From positions 1-34,530 of the IMG/VR virus record IMGVR_UViG_3300043639_000019: a DNA stretch of 34,530 bases. One strand, written 5' to 3'. Position numbers and translations under genes: made by a program. This document shows, in pieces, positions 32,110-34,530 of this stretch. Source of the stretch: a virus. The notes beneath the pieces were generated by a model that worked only from the letters and a program-made list of their open reading frames with translations, did not search any database and was not told the origin of the DNA. Position 1 is the stretch's first letter. Each line of letters opens with the position of its first letter.

Positions 32110-32284
32110 TATCTTTATCCTTTCGATGAGTAGCTTGTCCACCCTTTTTACCCGCTATACTAGCTGATACTTTATCCCACTCATGCGTGGTTCCTTTTTT
32201 GTGTGCTGCTTTACCTCCTTTTGATGCTATTGCACGTTGTTTATCCTTATCCATTAAGGCGAATCCTCTTTTTTGTTTACTCAT
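32099..32284 (-). CDS. KGG-repeat small protein (stress-type motif)
   Basis: Seen: 61 residues. RGFALMDKDKQRAIASKGG, then AAHKKGTTHEW, and a second SIAGKKGGQATHRKD contain two KGG motifs, matching the stress-induced bacterial acidophilic repeat family (YciG-type). These are short, basic and mostly disordered; the role is unknown and DNA or RNA binding is possible. I chose the ATG at 32284 because AAAGG lies before it. It overlaps the helicase stop by 8 bases and the next gene by 11. Confidence 0.75.
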   Translation of the reverse strand: MSKQKRGFALMDKDKQRAIASKGGKAAHKKGTTHEWDKVSASIAGKKGGQATHRKDKDNAD

Positions 32285-33569
32285 TTTGTTTAGCCTTTCC
32301 AGCCATAAAGACTTTAAGTTCATTAACTTGAGTCTCAGGCATTGTGTAAAGAATGGAATTACCTACTGAAGATGTGATAATCAGACCTGCTGCATCGAAG
32401 CCCATCATCATGTTATCAAACTCCTCGGGTGCGGCATAATGTTGCCACATCTTTTTCATGAGGACTTGTCGGCTAACTTGATGATTGTCCCGATTTAATA
32501 GTTCCATGATTATCATAGTTTTAAGTAATGCTGATTGACTAATACCTTGCTTACCTAGTGTTGTTCTGCGAACATTGCCAAGTAGTTTCTCACATTCAAG
32601 TATTGCATCATTCATTGCTTCAATATTTATTTCTAATTTAGGTTCAATCGCGAGGGACAATAACATCGCTACTTTAAGAACTGATGCATCGAACCTATTC
32701 ATTGTTCCAGTGTCATCTCTATTCTCATGAATTAATTTCATCTCTGAGAACTTTTCATACCAATTGTCGAATGTTACTCCGACTTCATTAAACCATATTT
32801 CTCTTACTCCTCGCTTTCCAACTTTGATTTTACGATATCGATATTCACCATCCTTATCATTAGACGCGAGGGGTTTAAATGGTCCTACTAATTTAGCTAC
32901 TTCCTTAAGATAATCAGCCGCAGATGTATAGTTAATCTCATCCTCCAAGGGATATACAAGCGAATTGACTTTGCCACCTTGTTTCTCATAAATGACAAAA
33001 GTCCTGGCGAAATATCCACCTTGTATAGCACTTCGTGTAAAGAAATCATCTGACATAGCCTCATTAGTTGCAGTCAACATTGTGATGGTAGGGTCTTTTA
33101 AAGTGAAAGTTTCCATTTTTAATAGTGAACGCCATTCTCCATCATTGTAAATACGGTCATATAAGTCAGTAAGAATTTTAGTGGCTACTTTATCTTCTAC
33201 TATAGAAGATGATAATTCTGAACTGCATATAAATGCTACACTTTTTGATTGTATCTTACCACCTGGTTGAGTATATGCAGTTCCCAATTCTTTGAGAATA
33301 CCTTGTATAGATGCTCGTCCAGTTATGATACGTGTATTGTTTACTAACTTAACTATTTTCTTCGCCATATTCACGGGTGGACCTTTCTTTAGTCCGCTAT
33401 CCGCGTGGAACATGGTATAGATGTTAGGATACAAGTTAAAAATCTGTTGGTTCAGCCAAACATTGTCCTTGACTACGGCTGATATTGCTGTTATTGCCGA
33501 CCACCGCCAAAATGAAGGAGGTGATTCAAGTTCACTATGTAAGTCAACTATTTGTTGAACCCAATTCAT
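32277..33569 (-). CDS. DUF3987-type helicase/primase-like ATPase
   Basis: Seen: 430 residues. The N-terminal part (PPSFWRWSAITAISAVV, then LYPNIYTMFHADSGLKKGPP) and the middle (KSVAFICSSELSSSI, DPTITMLTATNEAM, IQGGYFARTFVIYE) follow the DUF3987 order: P-loop region, sensor-like strands, then GG-x-x-x-R. In the family these proteins unwind DNA or support priming. The P-loop SGLKKGPP (58-65) lacks the usual GK[S/T] end, so ATP binding may be altered. It lies next to DNA polymerase, which supports a replication role. A C-terminal winged-helix-like part is likely (about 340-415). Confidence 0.65.
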   Translation of the reverse strand: MNWVQQIVDLHSELESPPSFWRWSAITAISAVVKDNVWLNQQIFNLYPNIYTMFHADSGLKKGPPVNMAKKIVKLVNNTRIITGRASIQGILKELGTAYTQPGGKIQSKSVAFICSSELSSSIVEDKVATKILTDLYDRIYNDGEWRSLLKMETFTLKDPTITMLTATNEAMSDDFFTRSAIQGGYFARTFVIYEKQGGKVNSLVYPLEDEINYTSAADYLKEVAKLVGPFKPLASNDKDGEYRYRKIKVGKRGVREIWFNEVGVTFDNWYEKFSEMKLIHENRDDTGTMNRFDASVLKVAMLLSLAIEPKLEINIEAMNDAILECEKLLGNVRRTTLGKQGISQSALLKTMIIMELLNRDNHQVSRQVLMKKMWQHYAAPEEFDNMMMGFDAAGLIITSSVGNSILYTMPETQVNELKVFMAGKAKQNE

Positions 33570-33732
33570 CGTTTCCTGTTATTCGTTTTCCATTGATAAG
33601 TGAGTAAACTACTGTAATTAATTTCGTTCCATAACACTCTTCACATATGGGTGATATTTCATTACTCATTGAATATTTCTTACACTTAGGACAGTAAACT
33701 TCGCGTTTCAATTTGTCAATATTATAGTTCAT
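33544..33732 (-). CDS. Zinc-ribbon mini-protein (62 aa)
   Basis: Seen: 62 residues with C14, C17, C30 and C33 (CPKCKKYS then CEECYGT), then a short beta-type tail (KLITVVYSLINGKRITG). It starts inside the end of the polymerase gene and ends inside the helicase gene, so its product is probably made with both. It may help polymerase or helicase; this rests on position only. Confidence 0.65.
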   Translation of the reverse strand: MNYNIDKLKREVYCPKCKKYSMSNEISPICEECYGTKLITVVYSLINGKRITGNDELGSTNS

Positions 33733-34530
33733 TACTTCGTGCCATGAATTGTTCAGTGATGGATTTGGGAATTTGTGAAATTACTATTTGTGGTTCATCA
33801 AGAATCATATCCTTGAATTTCGATAAGTCACGATAGTTCTTACCAATTTCTAATTCACATGGAATCTTTAGGCTTCGCCTTTTTAGACTACACATAGAGA
33901 AGTTAATTGGTCGTTCCATCTCCTTTTTAATTATAGGTGCCCACAATAATACTTTAGAAATTGGTATAGAGAATAGGAGAGCATCATGTGATTCCATGAC
34001 AATTTTAATCGTTGGAATTTGCCTTCTAATACGAATAGCCGCTGCTTTGGTATTGTCAGAAACAGTTCGTTGTGGGATGTAAGAAAATGCCTGTCTGAAC
34101 AGTTCTTCTCCCCATCGCTCAAAGAATGTTCGTTTACCACCTGTAGGTGAATCAATACCATATGGTAATGCGGCGATTAATTGCCGGTCCTTCTTAAGAG
34201 ATTCAACAATACCGTGTTGGAATATACCACGAATGCGAGGTTGTTTACTGTGAAATATATTTAATGCTTGTTCAGCAATTGACTCAGTTATTTGAATTGG
34301 AATTTTATACTTGCGCGCTTGTGTATTAACTTCAATTGAGGCTCGCCTTTTAGCTGCACCCAAATGTCCTGCATGGCGTAATGTTTTACCACAGAATCGA
34401 ATTGGATGTTCATATCCCAATTTCTTTTTATCGTAATTGAATAATTCTTCATTTGGTCCAAAGAACCATATTGCCGTGTGTGCATGATAATCAATAGTAT
34501 CGACTAACTCTAAAGCTTCTTCATCGTCCG
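33722..34530 (-). CDS. Family A DNA polymerase, C-terminal part (cut by window edge)
   Basis: Copies the phage genome. Seen: about 268 residues are in frame from the right edge to the TAA; the start and motif A lie outside. DYHAHTA (just after the missing motif A) matches the DIHxxTA of Pol I. The helix O motif reads RFCGKTLRHAGHLG, so R754 and K758 (E. coli numbering) are kept, but His replaces F762 and Leu replaces Y766. Motif C is SHDALLF, keeping D882 but with Ala for E883. The rest of the palm (PRIRGIFQHGIVESL, then PTGGKRTFF) is as expected. The gene overlaps the downstream zinc-ribbon gene. Confidence 0.85.
   Translation of the reverse strand, partial: DDEEALELVDTIDYHAHTAIWFFGPNEELFNYDKKKLGYEHPIRFCGKTLRHAGHLGAAKRRASIEVNTQARKYKIPIQITESIAEQALNIFHSKQPRIRGIFQHGIVESLKKDRQLIAALPYGIDSPTGGKRTFFERWGEELFRQAFSYIPQRTVSDNTKAAAIRIRRQIPTIKIVMESHDALLFSIPISKVLLWAPIIKKEMERPINFSMCSLKRRSLKIPCELEIGKNYRDLSKFKDMILDEPQIVISQIPKSITEQFMARSNEL

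Noticed and set aside
1-34530. Window as a complete circular genome
   Set aside because: Joining the ends leaves the polymerase without a start or motif A, so the genome must continue beyond the window.
1-34530. Lysogeny module, tRNA genes, CRISPR array or insertion sequence
   Set aside because: No integrase, cI-type repressor, attachment repeat, cloverleaf, regularly spaced array or transposase was found on either strand.

Overview
The window is part of a tailed double-stranded DNA phage genome (Caudoviricetes). It carries small and large terminase subunits, portal, scaffold, an HK97-like major capsid protein, neck, spike and fibre genes, and a large internal virion protein. No tape-measure or long-tail gene is present, so the particle is most likely podovirus-like; this is an inference from gene content. 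The DNA is AT-rich, genes are packed tightly with many TAATG or overlapping junctions, and there is no integrase, attachment site, tRNA or CRISPR array. The right edge cuts through a family A DNA polymerase, so the genome continues beyond the window. No host can be named from the sequence.

Layout. Positions 1-1563: three small leftward genes, including one with 48 consecutive Asn/Tyr residues. Positions 1564-3484: about 1.9 kb, mostly non-coding, holding a leftward promoter candidate, TGTCC-N8-GGACA palindromes, two tandem arrays that both have an 11-bp period, a 17-A tract, terminators, and a GC-rich leftward cassette at 2421-2973 with its own promoter and terminator (a moron-like unit). A rightward sigma70-like promoter at 3389-3417 precedes the late genes. 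Positions 3485-30884: one rightward late block of about 27 kb: small genes, terS, terL, an HExxH protein, small proteins sharing a DTGPS-like motif, portal, scaffold, capsid, neck and adaptor proteins, a beta-helix spike, a probable tail hub protein, a 962-residue fibre, a collagen-like fibre, M15 endolysin, acetyltransferase-like protein, S74-chaperone protein, an LPD38-type internal protein and a small two-helix membrane protein (holin candidate). Positions 30897-34530: a leftward replication and host-takeover operon, converging on the late block: DNA polymerase A, zinc-ribbon protein, DUF3987-type helicase/primase, KGG-repeat protein, an Acb2-like cyclic-nucleotide sponge, two more zinc-ribbon proteins and a dATP/dGTP diphosphohydrolase-like protein.

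How it fits together. Leftward genes copy the genome, adjust nucleotide pools and probably block CBASS/Thoeris-type signalling defence. Rightward genes package DNA, build the capsid and short tail, and lyse the cell. The 1564-3484 region looks like the divergent control region and is a reasonable candidate origin.

Most notable points: an Acb2-like anti-defence gene; a polymerase with His and Leu at the positions of E. coli Pol I Phe762 and Tyr766; the self-contained GC-rich cassette; a short motif shared by four consecutive virion-operon proteins; and strong enrichment of the heptamer CGCGAGG (at least 21 copies on both strands).
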